Shown here: piece by piece, positions 6,607-8,000 of the stretch
How positions within the stretch are numbered: the first letter of the stretch is position 1
How the letters are laid out: the number at the start of each line of letters is the position of its first letter
Assembly (NCBI GenBank): GCA_900555545.1
Contig: USLQ01000033.1
Span: 1 to 8,000 of the forward strand
Direction of reading: 5' to 3'
DNA length: 8,000 nucleotides
Source of the DNA: an uncultured Oscillospiraceae bacterium
Lineage (GTDB): Bacteria; Bacillota; Clostridia; Oscillospirales; Acutalibacteraceae
Notes under the pieces: model-generated
The model's input: the letters and a program-made list of their open reading frames with translations, nothing else
Told to the model about the DNA's origin: nothing
Database searches by the model: none
Program-made: the position numbers and the translations under genes

Positions 6607-7848
6607 ATGATCCGTACACAAATTCAAAGCTACTCGGTCTCTGACCACCCATTTCAGGTGGGTGTGATTTCCGACACGCAGTTGCCTGTCACGCCGGGGC
6701 ATCTGCGCCAATCTGACATCTATGTGCGCAACCTGACACGTGCGCTGACGGTTTTTAAAAATAGGGGAGTTGACATGATCCTCTTTGCAGGGGATATTGG
6801 GGATCTGGGGACGCGCTTTGCGTTCCGGACTTATATGCGCACCATCGATCGGGTATTCGGTGCGGATCGCCCCATTATCCAGACGATCATGGGCAATCAC
6901 GACTATTGGAGCAAGAGCTTTTTGACGTGGAATCCGCACCGCCTGGATTTTGAGCGGATCGTGGGTGTTCCGGCGTGGACGCACTATGTGGTCAACGGGT
7001 ATCATTTTATCGGCGCATCACCGGACAGCGGCAATATGGCAAACGGGTATCGAAAGGTGCTGCCCTGGCTGGAACAGGAGATCACCGCGGCAGAACAGGA
7101 CGCGCCGGACCGCCCAATTTTCGTCATGACCCACAACCAGCCTGTGGATACGAGCTACGGCGCGGAGGACTGGGGCGATATCGGGCTTGGCAGCGTGTTC
7201 GAACGCCATCCAAATGTGGTCAACTTCAGCGGCCACGTGCACTATTCGCTGCTCGATGAGCGCTCGATCTGGCAGGGGGAGTACACCGTGATCAACACGC
7301 AGTCCCTCTCCTACACGGAGCTGGAGCCCGGGAAGGAGAATGGAACCATCCCCCCGAATGCGGAGGATACTCCCATGGGCTATCTGTTGACCTTTGGGGA
7401 ACACGCCATCCAGATTCACCGGCTTCACTTTTCGGACGACGGCTTGGGGCAGGAGGAGAAGGCGGGCCGCCTCTGGGAACTTCCGTTGCCCTATGTGAAC
7501 GACGGGCGATATTCCTTTGATGTGCGCCGCGCGCAGAACAGACCGCCAGTCCTTGCGGGGGCGGGTGGATCCGCGGTTCGGACAGCGGAGGGGATTCATT
7601 TAGAATTTCCAGCCGGATCGGACGATGATTTTGTCCACTCCTATAAGATCGTGATCGATGGCGATCAGACGCAGTACTATTTCAGTGATTTTTATAACGG
7701 TTTAGAACAGATGCGTAAAACGGTCCATCTGGAACTGAAAAAGCTGGATCAGCCGGATCGGGCGCACACCTTTGAGATCTATGCGGTGGACAGCTGGGGG
7801 GCCGAGAGCGAGCAGTTTATCCACATTCAGCTGCCGGCCGCCGAGTAA
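6607..7848 (+). CDS. Calcineurin-like metallophosphoesterase with C-terminal beta domain
   Basis: This 413-residue protein carries every block of the PF00149 two-metal phosphoesterase fold: D23-T-Q25 (D-x-H/Q), G62-D63-I-G-D66, G96-N97-H98-D99, H176 in MTHNQP, and G-H210-V-H212. The second residue pair of the first block is Gln rather than His, a variant also seen in other family members, so activity is probably kept. Residues from about 312 to the end look like a fibronectin-III-like beta-sandwich (alternating strands, HTFEIYAVDSWGAES near the end). There is no signal peptide or membrane helix, so it is probably cytoplasmic. The substrate (phosphomonoester, phosphodiester or sugar phosphate) cannot be read. 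AGGAGG at 6596-6601, 5 bases from the ATG, fixes the start; an overlapping ATG at 6603 is out of frame. It is followed after 40 bases by a GH35 gene with no promoter or terminator between, suggesting one operon. Confidence 0.88.
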   Translation: MIRTQIQSYSVSDHPFQVGVISDTQLPVTPGHLRQSDIYVRNLTRALTVFKNRGVDMILFAGDIGDLGTRFAFRTYMRTIDRVFGADRPIIQTIMGNHDYWSKSFLTWNPHRLDFERIVGVPAWTHYVVNGYHFIGASPDSGNMANGYRKVLPWLEQEITAAEQDAPDRPIFVMTHNQPVDTSYGAEDWGDIGLGSVFERHPNVVNFSGHVHYSLLDERSIWQGEYTVINTQSLSYTELEPGKENGTIPPNAEDTPMGYLLTFGEHAIQIHRLHFSDDGLGQEEKAGRLWELPLPYVNDGRYSFDVRRAQNRPPVLAGAGGSAVRTAEGIHLEFPAGSDDDFVHSYKIVIDGDQTQYYFSDFYNGLEQMRKTVHLELKKLDQPDRAHTFEIYAVDSWGAESEQFIHIQLPAAE

Positions 7849-7888
7849 GTCCATTCAATCAGAATAAAAGAGGAAAGGAATTATAAAT

Positions 7889-8000
7889 ATGTTCGAGATC
7901 AAAGACGGAGCCTTCTTGCTCAACGACAAACCGTTCCAGATTTACTCGGGTGCGATCCACTATTTTCGTGTGTTGCCGGAGTATTGGCGCGACCGGCTGG
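7889..8000 (+). CDS. GH35 beta-galactosidase, N-terminal part
   Basis: The first 37 residues are present and the gene runs off the window end. The N-terminus, [20 protein letters not shown] followed by [17 protein letters not shown], is the hallmark opening of glycoside hydrolase family 35: a short strand pair, 'L-N-x-K-P-F-x-I-x-S-G-x-I-H-Y-x-R' and 'Y-W-R-D-R-L', leading into the TIM barrel. GH35 enzymes release terminal beta-galactose. The catalytic glutamates lie beyond the window. There is no signal peptide, so the enzyme is likely cytoplasmic. AGAGGAAAGG around 7869-7878 is a suitable ribosome binding site about 10 bases from the ATG. Confidence 0.9.
   Translation, partial: MFEIKDGAFLLNDKPFQIYSGAIHYFRVLPEYWRDRL

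Overview
The window looks like a chromosomal segment of a low-to-mid G+C Firmicute, most plausibly a gut-associated Clostridia (Oscillospirales or Lachnospirales type). This rests on protein character (a GPH-family sugar symporter, a membrane-anchored parvulin foldase with no lipobox, a GH35 beta-galactosidase of gut-Clostridia type), strong AGGAGG-like ribosome binding sites and sigma-A-like promoters. The species cannot be named from the sequence. Every gene is on the + strand.

Layout. (1) Positions 1-227 hold the C-terminus of an SPFH/band 7 protein, closed by an intrinsic terminator (248-282). (2) A new transcription unit starts at an extended -10 promoter (324-352), over which lies a perfect 6-6-6 inverted repeat (343-360) that could be an operator. 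It encodes a GPH-type MFS sugar symporter (401-1816) and then a large cytoplasmic glycoside hydrolase with a GH63/MGH1-like (alpha/alpha)6 catalytic domain (1915-4576). As written, the hydrolase reading frame is broken twice, near 2193-2207 and near 4411-4436. Each break is repaired by adding one base, and the repaired frame would be 887 codons plus stop. (3) A promoter at 4650-4678 drives a single gene for a membrane-anchored PrsA/SurA-like peptidyl-prolyl isomerase (4774-6438) with a tandem pair of parvulin-type domains, the first apparently degenerate. A strong terminator (6455-6490) follows. (4) A third unit starts at a good promoter with an AT-rich upstream element (6515-6559) and carries a calcineurin-like metallophosphoesterase (6607-7848) and, 40 bases later, the beginning of a GH35 beta-galactosidase (7889 onward, cut by the window edge).

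How the genes may work together. The symporter and the two glycosidases, none with a signal peptide where the N-terminus is visible, suggest import of oligosaccharides or glycosides followed by intracellular hydrolysis. The foldase and the SPFH protein look like envelope housekeeping genes that flank this sugar-use region. I see no RNA gene, CRISPR array, insertion sequence, phage gene or defence system. The most notable signals are the doubly frameshifted hydrolase, the possible operator over the symporter promoter, the duplicated parvulin domain and the phosphoesterase/GH35 pairing. I found no clearly undescribed system.
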